Origin: Phytophthora sp. 'mugwort'
Lineage: Eukaryota; Oomycota; Peronosporomycetes; Peronosporales; Peronosporaceae
Assembly (NCBI GenBank): GCA_033558025.1
Contig: JAUCEF010000005.1
Location: 6,696,001-6,760,000, forward strand
Direction: 5' to 3'
Length of the DNA: 64,000 bases
The notes under the pieces were generated by a model. It had not been told where the DNA came from, searched no databases, and saw only the letters and a list, made by a program, of their open reading frames with translations. The first letter of the stretch is position 1. Each line of letters starts with the position of its first letter. The position numbers were made by a program, and so were the translations under genes. Shown in pieces: positions 12,801 to 23,077 of the stretch.

Positions 12801-12991
12801 CTGCGTCTATGTCTGCGGTAACTTATCTCCAGGATCTGATACGTGTATTGTTGCAGCCCCATCCCTATTTATTATTACCTATGTACGACACATCAACAGC
12901 CAGTGAGACCAGAGGAGGGGAGAGAATCGAGCGAGCAGCTCCGTTGTCTGTTGCACTCCCCTACGTCACACGTCGCTCGCTCGCTCAGGAC
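9869..12991. other. Long intergenic region upstream of PDK1
   Basis: About 3.1 kb without a recognisable gene. It holds a simple-sequence tract (10,785-10,830), short C or G runs near 11,190 and 12,151, a short TTTAGGG-type stretch (11,246-11,260) and an (AT)n tract near 12,414-12,430. The frames at 10.69-11.01 kb are artefacts of the GT/GG repeat. The last 200 bp should contain the PDK1 promoter and leader. Confidence 0.45.
10785..10830. repeat. Simple repeat: (GGT)n-(GT)n-G run
   Basis: Consecutive GGT units pass into GT units and then a run of about 14 G. This is ordinary low-complexity sequence. It creates long spurious frames on both strands. Confidence 0.9.
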
Positions 12992-15095
12992 ATGCAAGCT
13001 CCCACACCGCCCGGTGCGATCTCCCGTCCTGCATGATCCAAGGCAGCGTCGAGACCCATTACTAACCCGATTCTCTGTCTGCAGGCTCGGCGGATGGCAC
13101 GTCACCCGCCCGCTTGCACAGCAAGAAGCCGTCGCCGGCCGACTTCATGTTCGGTGCCACGCTGGGCGAAGGCGCCTACGCTCGAGTGCGTAGTGTGTGT
13201 AGATGGTGAATATAGCGAAGTGGTGTGGGGATTGTTGACGTTCTTGAGGGGTTGTGGTGACTGTTGCAGGTCGTACACGCCCGCATGAAGGATACGGGTG
13301 TTGAATACGCGGTGAAGATTATGGAGAAGCGTTTCATCCGCAAGGAGAAGAAGGTTAAGTTCGTCATGATGGAGCGCAAGGTCTTCTCCAAGATCTCGCA
13401 CGACCGCGTTGTCAAGCTCTTCTTCACGTTCCAGGTAAAGTGACGTTGCGGCGACCCTAACGGACGGCTGTGCTGCAACGCATCACCAGTGCACTTGAAA
13501 CGAGGGATTTTTTTTTTGGTACTAAACTTATGTGCTGCTCGTTGCTGCGATGTGGATATAGGACAATAGCTATCTGTACATGGTGATGGAGCTCTGCCGT
13601 GGCGGCGAGCTGCTTGACGTCATCACGTACGTTCGTCGCCATGTTGCTTCGTGGCGTTGAAGTGCTTGGTACATTTGTGGAAGAAAACTGACACTTGTCT
13701 GGACCAAATTTCTATTGGATCTTTGCGGATATACTAGGAAGCACCAGAAGAAGCAGACTGCTGCGGGCTACACGGACCGCGCGTGTTCACTGGAACTGAC
13801 GCGGTTCTACATTGCCGAGGTGGTGGTTGCGCTGGAGTATTTGCACAAGAATGGCGTGATCCACCGCGACCTCAAACCTGAAAACATTCTTCTTAGCGAC
13901 GAAGGCCACCTCAAAGTGACCGACTTTGGTACGGCCAAGGATGAGACGGAAGAAAGTCGCCACAACACGTTCTGCGGTACGGCTGAATACGTGTCGCCTG
14001 AGGTGCTGCGCGACCAGGAGGCGTCCCGCGGCTGCGACCTGTGGGCAATGGCCTGCATGATTTTCCAGTTGCTTGTCGGCCGACCAATGTTCCGCGCGGA
14101 GAATGAGTACCTGACTTTCCAGCAGATTTTGAACCACCCCGCCGAAGACTTTGTCTATCCACCAGGATTCCCGCCGGTTGCGAAGGATTTGATCGATCGC
14201 ATTCTCTTGCAGGAGCCGAACGACCGTCTCGGCGCTGGCTCGGACGAAGACGGCAACGGATACGCGGCACTGAAGGCACATCCGTTCTTCGAAGGCAGCG
14301 ACTGGGACATGGTCGGATATACCCAGCCGCCTTACGTGCCGGAGATTGGTCGACTGCCGCCGACTGAATATGTAAGACAATGTGTTGTCTTGGGATGAAC
14401 GCAGCTGATTCAGAAGTACTAATATCTAGCCCTTGATGCTTCTAGGATGGCGCGACCGAGGACTGGCTGTTTGCCGGCGTTGCGACCGAGCTGCAGGTTT
14501 CATCGGGACTTGCGTTAGACCCCATGCCTTCTCCGTACGTTTGCTGCTAGGTTATAGCATGGAAAACATTAGGATTGGTTGGTTTCTCACACGCCTGGGG
14601 CATTGTGCTTTTCATTTACAGAGCTGAGCATGTTAACGTAGTGGAAGTGGCCCGCCAAAAGGCAGCAATACCACCTGCGATGCGGCGTACGAGCTCGCTC
14701 TGGAACCGTTTCCTGCTGGATGACGAGCTGATTAAGATGGGCGGGCTCATTAGCAAGCGCAAGGGCCTCTTCTCCAAGAAGCGGCAGTTAATTCTGACGT
14801 CAAAGCCTCGCTTGATCTACATTGACCCCATTAGAATGAAGCAAAAGGGAGAGATTCCGTGGTCGGACAGCCTCTATGTGAATTCAAAGAGTGCGACTGC
14901 TTTTGACGTCGTGACGGTAAGAGACCTCGGCATTGACCTCGACCATGATGGAGCGCACCCTGTTACTGACTTTTCTGTCTACATGTCCTGATTGATTGTT
15001 CGCAGCCGAACCGGGTGTACCATCTGAACGACCTCGTCAACGGGTCGAAAAAGTGGATCGAGGCCATCAATGCGGCGCTTGTGCGTGGAATGTAA
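12992..15095 (+). CDS. PDPK1: 3-phosphoinositide-dependent protein kinase 1 (PDK1)
   Basis: Eight exons: 12992-13013, 13085-13185, 13270-13434, 13562-13626, 13738-14371, 14446-14534, 14622-14916, 15006-15095. All introns are GT-AG and the join stays in frame for 486 codons. The start is the ATG at 12992, whose 22-nt exon splices cleanly to the kinase exon. Residues about 28-320 are an AGC-type kinase: glycine loop GEGAYARV (35-42), Lys57 in YAVKIMEK, HRDLKPEN with Asp162, DFG with Asp180, and an activation loop NTFCGTAEYVSPE. Animal PDK1 has an autophosphorylated Ser in this loop; here the equivalent position looks like Thr195. Residues about 395-483 form a PH domain (GGLISKRKGLFSKKRQL...). 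Known role: phosphoinositide-recruited kinase that phosphorylates the T-loop of other AGC kinases (AKT/PKB, S6K, SGK). The short N-terminus is typical of non-animal PDK1. It converges on eL22. Confidence 0.93.
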
Positions 15096-15455
15096 CGATG
15101 CAACCGACCGATCTTGCTCGAACTTGTAGCCTCGCTAATGCTTTGCGAAAATGGATAATCTTGTTGAGTAGACGCCGTTAGCTGAAAAGAGTCTGCCTCA
15201 AAAGACCGCAAATGCAAGACTTTACATGGGTGTATTGAGCCTCTGAGCCTCTTACCTAACCAATACTGTAGTACTTCCACCATACTGTACGTCACTGCTA
15301 CAGTTCACTTCACAAGTTACCTTTCAACAATGCAAGGAACAGAAAACAGTTAATTTCGAAATGAGGATTCTCCGTGCCGAAACGAATCTGCATTATTCAG
15401 TCAATTCTGATGAGCTACCCGGCTATACCAGCATAGTGACAAACTAGAAGATAGT
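15096..15455. other. Convergent 3' spacer, PDK1/eL22
   Basis: 360 bp between the stop codons of two convergent genes. It presumably holds both 3' UTRs and termination signals. No further gene is seen. Confidence 0.6.
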
Positions 15456-16110
15456 TTACTCGTCGTCCTCGTCGGCATCGGCACCAGCATCATGGATGTT
15501 AAAGTAACGGAGCTCGTACGTGTTCTTGTCCGAAGCAATCACATGCAGGTAGTCGCGCAGCTGCTGCTTCTTCAGGTACTTCTTGGTAAGGTACTTGAGG
15601 TAACGTTTGCTGAACGGAGGAACAGCCACCACCTGGAGTTTGGTCTTCTCACGGGTGATCTTGATGGCGTCGCCGAGCACGCCCGTCTTGCCGCCGACCT
15701 TGATACGGTCGTGCAGGAACTTCTCAAACGAAGCGGGGTCCAGCACATGGTCGTCCACGGGGATCGTGCAGTCGATCGTGAACTTCAGCAGCTGCTTCTT
15801 GCCAACCTTCTTTCCCTTGTGCTGCAGCCAATAATTGCAAATTAGACACTATCCTCACAAGACAAATAATTGTCTGTGGCAAGTATCTGAAGTGTGCTAA
15901 TCGCCTTCGAATCCTCTCACGTCTCGCCCCGGGGTTAATAAACAGCTTTCAGTTCCAATGGATATGCGTGACCACTGACTGCAAAGAGCCAGCAGCCCAC
16001 AGAGAAGGGAACTCTGTTTGCCCGAGCAGAGAAGGAGGGCTCTGCAGCTTAGCAACTCATACACTCGCCCCAGCGGGGACAAAGCAGCAGGAACTTACAG
16101 CAGGAGCCAT
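15456..16110 (-). CDS. RPL22: 60S ribosomal protein eL22
   Basis: Two exons. Exon 1 (16099-16110) encodes only MAPA. A 277-bp intron (15822-16098; GTAAGT donor, CTGCAG acceptor) follows, then exon 2 (15456-15821). The product is 125 residues, the normal eL22 length. The body [20 protein letters not shown] and the block [16 protein letters not shown] are diagnostic. The basic region [20 protein letters not shown] and an acidic tail (DADEDDE) follow, as in other eL22 proteins. It is a structural component of the large cytosolic ribosomal subunit. Its start faces that of P2 across a 410-bp shared upstream region, so the two may be co-expressed. The four-codon first exon resembles the start-proximal introns common in ribosomal protein genes. 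Confidence 0.96.
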
Positions 16111-16520
16111 TGCGTCTGAGAGAATTAAACTACGAGAGTACTGCGGAGTCGTTCGGAGAATGGCCCTGGAAACTAGCGGCAGGAGCTAGGGGACTCACGG
16201 TCATTGGCTAGAATCCAGCCTCGCTGAACCACTGGAGGAGAGTCGCCTGCTTACGACAGCCTACCCCGCGAGAGCTCTAATTGGTTGAAAGTTAAACGAA
16301 ACGTTCTTGTAAAGAGAGGTCTTGCTCCTTGTAAAGGGAGGTGCAGCGGTTGGTTCAGTGCCAATCGCATGGCGGCGACCAATTCCGACGAGCGCCATCT
16401 TGTATCTGGTAGACTCCAAGAAAGAAACCTTAAAGTGATTCAAGGTGCGCGCCCCAGCCAATTGAATGCGCTTACGACTGGGTAAAATGACTAATGTTGA
16501 TACTATTTTAATGATGACAG
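16111..16520. promoter_or_regulatory. Shared divergent promoter region, eL22 and P2
   Basis: A 410-bp gap separates the start codons of two divergently transcribed ribosomal protein genes. No other gene fits here, so the promoters of both must lie in it. I could not assign individual elements with confidence. A CAG immediately precedes the P2 ATG and might be the acceptor of a 5'-UTR intron. Confidence 0.6.
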
Positions 16521-16862
16521 ATGCGTTACATTGCTGCTTACCTGCTCGCTGTCCTTGGTGGCCACACCACCCCCACTGAGCACGACGTCGTGCGCATCCT
16601 GCACTCGTGCGGCGTGAACACGGACGAGGAGCGCGTTGCCGCCGTGGTCAAGGCCATGGAGGGCAAGAGCGTCGAGCAGGTGATCGCCGCCGGCAACGGA
16701 AAGCTGGCCTCGTTCGGCTCTGCTGGAGCCGCCCCTGCCGCCGGTGGCGCCGCTGCTGCGGGTGCTGAGGCCGCGAAGGAGGAGGAGAAGGCTGTCGAGG
16801 AGGAGGAGGAGATTGACATGGGCGGAGGCATGGACATGTTCGGCGGAGACGAGGACTACTAA
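16521..16862 (+). CDS. RPLP2: 60S acidic ribosomal protein P2
   Basis: A single 113-residue open frame of the expected length. The N-terminus MRYIAAYLLAVLGGHTTPTE is the P2 dimerisation domain. Next come a helical region (VVKAMEGKSVEQVIAAGNGK) and an Ala/Gly/Pro-rich hinge at about residues 65-88. The charged tail ends in the P-stalk motif, here DMFGGDEDY rather than the usual DDDMGFGLFD. P2 pairs with P1 on the uL10 stalk of the large subunit and recruits translation elongation factors. The altered C-terminal tail is worth noting: the common eukaryotic GFGLFD end is replaced by GGGMDMFGGDEDY, as I believe is seen in other stramenopile P-proteins (from memory, not checked). It is divergent from eL22. 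Confidence 0.95.
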   Translation: MRYIAAYLLAVLGGHTTPTEHDVVRILHSCGVNTDEERVAAVVKAMEGKSVEQVIAAGNGKLASFGSAGAAPAAGGAAAAGAEAAKEEEKAVEEEEEIDMGGGMDMFGGDEDY

Positions 16863-17050
16863 GCGGTGTCGATCTATCGTGTCAACTTATGTCATCAAGG
16901 CGAGCTCATGCGGTGTGGAACTAATTTCCGTTCTACCAGAGTAACACATCTAATCAATGGGACACTTTGTTAGGGATCACCTATTCTTTGCTGCTCACTA
17001 TTGAGGCTAGAAGGTGAACTTCGTGAAGTTGAGGTGGAGGGAGACATCCG

Positions 17051-18054
17051 CTACTGAATACTGCACTTTTGGTAGGGAGTGCTGCGCATGTCGGGCGTCT
17101 TGACGTCTGGGTCGTGCTGCTCGTGATTGACGATCTGCGCCTTGAGCACGGGGGCTTCCACGTCCAAATCGGTTTTCGTGAGCGGGATGCTCGCCAGGTC
17201 TGCAGCTACTTGACGGAACGTCGTGTTCACCTGGTCGCCCGTCTTTGCCGATACGAAGAAACTCTTGAGGTCGTTCTCCTCTGTGAATTGCTTGTGCTTG
17301 GCCACTTTCACTGCGCGGAGGTGGTTTAGGTCCGCTGGTGGGAGTGAAATGACTACCTTAGAAAGAGAGAGCTAGTGCGAATGGTTGACCGAGTATTTCT
17401 TTGACGTACTCTTGTTCCCGACGAGCGCCACGTAGGGCAAGCGCTCTTCGTCGAAGGTGCGACGAACGAGACGGTACCAGTCCTCGAGATTTTGAAAGCT
17501 CTCGTAGTTGGTGATGTCATACACCAAGAGCACGCCCTGCACACAAAACCCTTGTTTATCCCCCAATATCGAAATGTTTCAGCTCTCACCACCATTGACT
17601 GGCCGCAACCGCGCACCTGGGCTCCATAAATATAATTTTTGAGCATCTTGCCACCGATGCTCTGGCCGCCAATGTCCCAAATCTGTAGCGTTACTTGAGT
17701 ATCACCTATGCAGTGCTCGACATGTTAACGACGCTCATTGAGCCGAAAAAAAAGCTCTTCACGTGGACTAACTATTGTAGTACTAGGAAGGAGGTACATG
17801 TACCTGGCAGTGCCATGCGCTTGAGGAAGAAATCCAAGCCAATCGTTTGTTTATATGTCATGGAGAAGTTGTCTTCTGTGTGCCGCATGGCGATGGATGT
17901 CTTGCCCACGGCGCCATCTCCTAGGATAATCACCTGCACCCAAGCCCGACTACTGTCAGCAACAATGCACCGTTCAACTTCAGCACTGCGTTGCCCTCGC
18001 TACCTTGTACTGAAGCTGCTGTGGCTCCGAATCGCTGTCCGTCTCCTTCGACAT
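17051..18054 (-). CDS. RAB28: Small GTPase RAB28
   Basis: Five exons on the minus strand: 18004-18054, 17804-17933, 17617-17705, 17410-17536, 17051-17334. All introns are GT-AG and the product is 226 residues. P-loop GDGAVGKT is at 22-29. [13 protein letters not shown] is the switch I region. Switch II reads [12 protein letters not shown], the unusual form (WDIGGQ, not WDTAGQ) that marks RAB28. Then come [20 protein letters not shown], the NKTD guanine-specificity motif spanning exons 4-5, and a VSAKTGD motif. The C-terminus is a single-cysteine CaaX box, CSIQ, instead of the double cysteine of most Rabs; human RAB28 also ends in a CaaX box and is farnesylated. In other eukaryotes RAB28 is linked to cilia and BBSome/IFT-associated membrane traffic. 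Oomycetes make flagellate zoospores, so that role is plausible. Confidence 0.95.
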
Positions 18055-18761
18055 GATGCTGGTGCTGGCACTTGATTTTTTTTTACTTTTCAAGATCGCG
18101 CCGTTTCACGTTATTGACGCCAAGCTACAAACCCGAATAACGGACAATAGGCGACCTTCCAAACCTGGTCGGATGCATGTTGAACTGCGTTGAATACAAT
18201 TTAACTCTTTCAATAAAACCAGCGTTGGCTATTTCCGTGTAAGCTTAGTACTGTTGTTGATTACGACACTAGCCAAGCGTCGCCGCATAGGCGGCAGTAG
18301 GTTTAGTTTTGTCCTAGTATAATGAAAGCCCGTCGGAGAGCAGCGGAGGCGGGGAAGCCACATAAAATATAAATTTTAATTTTCAACCAATCGTTTAATT
18401 ATGTTTCCACCAATGGCCGCCTTCGGCGGAAGAATCTTTTAGCGAATGAAGGCCGCCTTCGATGCGCTCGGCAGCCATGTTATTTTAGCCAAACGGCAGC
18501 CAGCCTTCGCTGCGCTCGGCAGCCAATGAGATTGGGGCTAGAATCACGTTATGCCGTGACAGACGGACGGACGGACGGAGCGACGTTAGCGTTGAGTTTT
18601 AGGATTCTGTCGTTTCCGACATATTAGTTCGGTCCATCATACTGTAGCGGACCAATCAGACAAGCCAGCTTAGCATGTTTCCGACAACGGTTTGCTCCAA
18701 CCATTTTTGTAGCTGACTTCATCACTATTTCGCGCCCGTCTTGCAGAGATCAGTCTACAAG
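18055..18761. other. RAB28 upstream region and pogo 5' flank
   Basis: No gene. The proximal part must hold the RAB28 promoter. Further out, 18,415-18,530 has two copies of a gcgctcggcagcca segment 50-60 bp apart. An (ACGG)n microsatellite is at 18,561-18,579. These may belong to the terminal region of the pogo element that follows. Confidence 0.45.
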
Positions 18762-20192
18762 ATGCCTCGGGGCCGAAAACCACGAAACGAGGGAGGCGGC
18801 CGAAGGCAACGGCAAGCATAAACACACCTGGTTGACGTACGAGTCGAGCCGTCATCGAGTCTTTCGAAAGCAAGGGCATTCAGGACATGCTCAACGATTT
18901 TTCCTGGTCTCGAAGGGACAACCCTCGACACCAAGCGGAAAAGGTGTCTACTTGTGGGTCAAGAAGAGGACAAGATCATCGCCGCGTGTGATACGGTGGT
19001 CGGAGCATTAAGTCCTGGCATCCGGCAGCTAGGTCTGGGCACCTCCCTAAGCGCCGATGCCGAACAATATCTGGTAAAGTGGGTGAACGACTATCGCGAC
19101 AAAGGAGCACCTGTGTCGTCCGCAATGCTGCATCTGCGTGCTCTGCGATGACGCGAGAGACTGATGTGTCACCTGACTTTTTTCAGGCTACCCGCTCATG
19201 GCAGCGCAGCTTTTTATATCATCACCAACTCAGCTTCCGGGCCAAGAATCGCCAAGGTCAGATTCGTCCAAGTGATGCAGCAGCTGTAGCAGCAAGATTT
19301 CGAGCGAGGTGATGGCCAAGATGAAGGCTTTGGGCGTTGACGTGGTGTACAACGCAGACCAGACGCCAGTTTTTTCCGAGTACATCCCAGCATCTACGGT
19401 CCAGACGAAGGGGAGCAGACAGTGTGGATACGCAAAAGCAGATTTGATAAGGAGCGGCTCTCGTGCATGCTGCTGGGGAACTCTCACGACGAGAAAATAC
19501 GCTCTTCTTTAAACTGAAGATCAAGCCTTCGCGAAACCCGGCCACGGCGGCTATCAACTCGTCACAGCGCCATGGGTTTTGGCGAGCGTCCGTGGAAGGA
19601 GGTCGAACTGCTGGAAGTGGAGTACGGAGCGCATTTTTTTGGCAACCTCAGCGGGTAGTGGACTACGCCAATATCTGCAGCGTTTCTGCGCTACCCGTCT
19701 GGAGATCGGGCGGACATATCGATCCCCGTACTGTTGCTGTGGGATGACTTCTCCGCTCATTTGACCGACGAAGTCGTTACGTGTGCCAGGGCTCTGAACG
19801 TCGAGCTGATGAGAATCCCGGCCGGATATACCTGTGTCTGCCGGCCAGCGGACGTGACCTGGAACAAGCCGCTCATGCAAAGGATTCGAGATGCATAGGT
19901 GCAAGACTTGAAGGACCAGCTGGACGCGGCAGATGGACGTGTATTCAAGCTAGCGACGCCTGACCGCAAAAAGGTAATTCGGTGGGTGGTCGACGCGTGG
20001 AACAGTATTTCCTCTTCTATTATGTCGAACGGGTTCTCGTATGTGGCTGCTGAGATCCTTTTAGCACCTGAACTTGCTCAGAAGTATGACAGCCTTGCAG
20101 AGAGACTAGGAGCGCTTTGTCTGCCTAACAATTTCGTCGACGAGGTCGACGTTGATATTGTTGACCAACATTTGCTACAGTTTAGCGTCTAA
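18762..20192 (+). pseudogene. Degenerate pogo/CENP-B-like transposase
   Basis: Plus-strand fragments in at least three frames follow the order of a DDE_1 (pogo/Tigger/jerky) transposase. An N-terminal basic start (MPRGRKPRNEG) comes first, then an HTH-like region around LGTSLSADAEQYLVKWVND (19,036-19,092). TRSWQRSFLYHHQLSFRAK is next. The catalytic core has VVYNADQTPVFSEY (first Asp, about 19,342-19,383), LLWDDFSAHLTDEV (second Asp, about 19,735-19,775) and a C-terminal block around 19,810-19,870 with VCRPADVTWNK (third Asp). The tail continues to 20,192 (VVDAWNSISSSIMSNGFSYV). Frameshifts after about 19,415, 19,560 and 19,640 and several stops make it dead. All three catalytic Asp positions are still recognisable. 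Confidence 0.75.
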
Positions 20193-20798
20193 AAATGCAA
20201 AGAATTGCTGTCCTATGCACGTGCGTGGGCGCACTTGCGTTTGCAGCGGCAGCTTATAGACTTCTTTGCCCCCCCCCCCCTCGTTGGGAGGGTTCCCGGG
20301 GGTACCCCCCTCCTGATTCCGATGGTTGTATCGGCTTCGGCATAGCTTCAACTTTGGTAACCAACATATGATACACTACGTGTCATTATTGGTAATAAGC
20401 AGACAGTTAATTTTAAAAGGATTAAACTAAACCATACCCTACTCAACATCAATGCCGGAATCAACAAGTTCTATACGGTAAGGGTATTTTCACCGCGGCC
20501 CTCAAATTGCTGATAAGAAAGTAATTTGATATAACTTTACCAAATACGTTTCACCACCGCGGAAGCAAACTAGGATCCAGTACCATTAAAACATTTCTGG
20601 TTCGACAGCAAATCATCAAATTAGCTGCCAGTTTTGCGATTTCCAAGCAAACAGCCGTGTGTGGTGAGGTTTACGACATCACCCATAGTTCTTAGGCGTA
20701 AAAGCACGGACAGCAGTCTCGCACCCTTTCCAGATGCCATCTGTGCAGTTACGGCCCCAGCACGGTGTCGCCCCAGAGGGAAGGCGCGAAGAGGAGCC

Positions 20799-21520
20799 AT
20801 GCGAGGGCAGAACTGGGACCATTCGGAAGACGAAATACTCGCCATAGCCTGGTTGGCAATCTCCAACGATGGCGTTACCAGCACGGACCAAAGTGCAGAC
20901 CTGTTTTGGGAGCGGGTTGCCGCTAAGTACAATTCTATTCGACCTCGCCACTATTCGCGCTAGTGCGCCCTTAGAACTCGGCCATGAAACGATGACAGTT
21001 AATACGCCTCGCAGTTGGGAAGTTCTGTGGCTGTATTGCTTCGATTAACCAGTTAAACGAGAGTGGAAAACAACGGGGGCCCGATTAAGATGCGGTGACT
21101 TCGTACGACAGGCTGTATGGAGATCGTTTCGATCACTTGGAAGCATGCGAGGAGCTCCAAGACGGACATGTGGGTGGTTATGCCACAACCTGCGAGGGCG
21201 TGGCAAGCACTCCGCACCGTCGGGTCTTCTTTCGGCCGAGAGAAAACCGGACGGCGCCAAAAAGTTGAAAACGACAAGGTCGCTAAAGGATAGCAACTAA
21301 AGAATGGCGAACGCTGCTATAGTCGTGGCCAAAGCTTTGCGTCGGAAAGCTGAGCTGGAAGAAAATCGCCTTTACTGCTAAAGGATCGGGAACAAAACCG
21401 CATCATATTTGCTCCGGGCGACGGCTTACAAGAGATATCGCAGAGTATTCTTCAATTTAATTTTGTTTTGGAAAAACAGAAGATTCTACGAGGATTGCAG
21501 ACACGAAGTTGACAGGTATC
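20799..21520 (+). pseudogene. Trihelix/Myb-like transposon protein relic
   Basis: The ATG at 20,799 opens MRGQNWDHSEDEILAIAWLA followed by a DQSADLFWERV segment. This is the trihelix (Myb/SANT-like) DNA-binding start found in accessory ORF1-type proteins of PIF/Harbinger elements, a family whose plant members are often misnamed GST T3-like. The frame stops at 20,961. Eroded remains (a basic region near 21,230-21,290 and a helical FNFVLEKQKILRGLQTRS near 21,457-21,510) extend to about 21.5 kb. No partner transposase is adjacent, so this is a solitary remnant. The family call is moderate. Confidence 0.5.
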
Positions 21521-21878
21521 GGGCTGATTAATGAAACAAAACATGAATTTTTTATCCTTGTTACAGCAGTCGAACACGGAACCGGCATCTATTCAGCCCG
21601 GGGGTACAGACGCCAACGACGAGATTGAACCGGAAAGCGAGCCTCTTGGTAACCTGCATTGCCTTATTTTTATTCATTACATCGTTGCTAACTCAAGTTT
21701 TTTCTTGGACGATATACGCATCCAGGTTTTCCAGATTCAAGAATAGTCAGATTTCTGATTCTCCGGGGAATGCCCAGGTTCGTGCCCAGGTTTGACCCAG
21801 GTATTGCTGCAACAACCGGAATCAGATGTATGTAAAGTATTATGGGCGGATATAATTACAGCAACGGATTTTTTTCAG

Positions 21879-22075
21879 ATGTCGAAACTGAAATACTCAC
21901 ATGTGCGGAACTTCAGCAAAAATGGAAGTGAACGCTGTCGGCCAATGTCGGAGAACGCTCAGCCTACCACTTATCTATCTGAAGGCCCAGGTTTTCTCTA
22001 CATGTCGAAACCTGGAATAATCACATGCGCGCAACTTTGCGAAAAGTGAAGTGATCCTGCTCCAGCTGTGTCGGC
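21879..22075 (+). repeat. Two diverged tandem units near MULE 3' end
   Basis: The segment starting atgtcgaaactg at 21,879 recurs from 22,002 (atgtcgaaacct). Similarity continues for about 70 bp in each (cacatg.gcg.aact). The offset is 123 bp. It lies just outside the Ulp1-encoding end of the MULE and may be part of its subterminal repeats. Confidence 0.5.
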
Positions 22076-22216
22076 AGGCTCCAAAAATGCTGATCCTCTA
22101 CAATGGCTATAACATGGGTTCAAAACCGTGAACAAGTATTGTCCAGATATATCCATGGATTGCCCATGTAGTAAACGTACTAGCCTCAACACGCTCTCGA
22201 CACTATTTCAGGCGAA

Positions 22217-22850
22217 CTAATGTCTCTTCATCTTCATGATCTTGTGCAGCAGCGACCACCGCAACTTCGTCACACCAGCTTGCGAAACATCCGTCGGAGC
22301 ATCGCCGCTCACGCATGTCCAAAAGAGGCGGCACACGAAAACCCCGCAGCTACCATTGTCTGTTTGCAGGGGCTTAGTCACTTCAACACGCTTGAAGTCT
22401 TCCTTGCTGAGACCTGCTCGCATCTCAGTGATCATCTTCCTCAGTCGTTGTCGGTTCCGCTTACCTCCCATGCTGTCGTACATCCTGATCTCTTTTGCTT
22501 CTCGATCGACCACTACGCATCCCCAATGGACGCCGCCAAAGTTTACTGGTAGCAAGACGAATGGGAACGCGGAGACCCCGCTACCAGTTCCTCCAGTGTT
22601 TTGGCAGACAGAACGCCCTTCTTCCTTTGCTTCGGCGTCTCCTTGCTTGTCTTTGACGGGGGGACCGCAACCGTGATGTTGTTCTTATAGTGGGCAAGGA
22701 CACAGCAAACGCTTGCATAGCGTCGTCGTTCAACCCTGCCGAATCTCGGAAACAGTACAGATCCGAATACGAGAGGTCAAACCCAAAGCCAGCAAGCTTT
22801 GTGTAGGGCCATGACTTCAGCAGCTCTTGAAACGCCAGCCCGAGTGGCAC
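22217..22850 (-). pseudogene. Ulp1-type (C48) cysteine protease domain of a MULE
   Basis: Read on the minus strand, 22,850-22,581 gives YSDLYCFRDSAGLNDDAMQ, a region like the W-L-N-D substrate-entry motif of C48 proteases. After a frameshift, 22,555-22,217 gives the catalytic core. LPVNFGGVHWGCVVV has the catalytic His. RMYDSMGG has the catalytic Asp. KPLQTDNGSCGVFVC has the oxyanion Gln and the nucleophile Cys. All active-site residues of a SUMO/ubiquitin-like protease are kept although the frame is broken upstream. It lies directly downstream of, and on the same strand as, the Mutator-like transposase at 23.6-25.8 kb. I read it as the C-terminal or second coding part of the same element, comparable to Ulp1-carrying plant MULEs. 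Confidence 0.78.
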
Positions 22851-23077
22851 CGATTCTCCACAGCGCCCTTAACATTGCGGTTTAGCCACGTGCAGCAGAT
22901 CACGCCTTCGCGGCATGTATCTTGAAGCTCCACAACTACTTCATCGATTCCAGCTGTGCCCTCGTGAACTGCTCAAGTTTTTCAATCGCCACCACATAGC
23001 AACCACCCTCCCCCTCTTGTTCTCCGTCGGATCAAGCTCGATGGACTCGTTCTTAGCCTTTTCATCCTTCGGCTCGT

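Noticed and set aside
12809..13036. Longer N-terminus for PDK1 starting at 12,809
   Set aside because: This frame would read through the first donor into a stop. The short exon at 12,992-13,013 splices in frame and gives a normal PDK1 start.
16480..16520. Intron directly before the P2 start codon
   Set aside because: CAG precedes the ATG and branch-like sequence is nearby, but no donor gives an intron of normal size with certainty. It is left as a possibility only.
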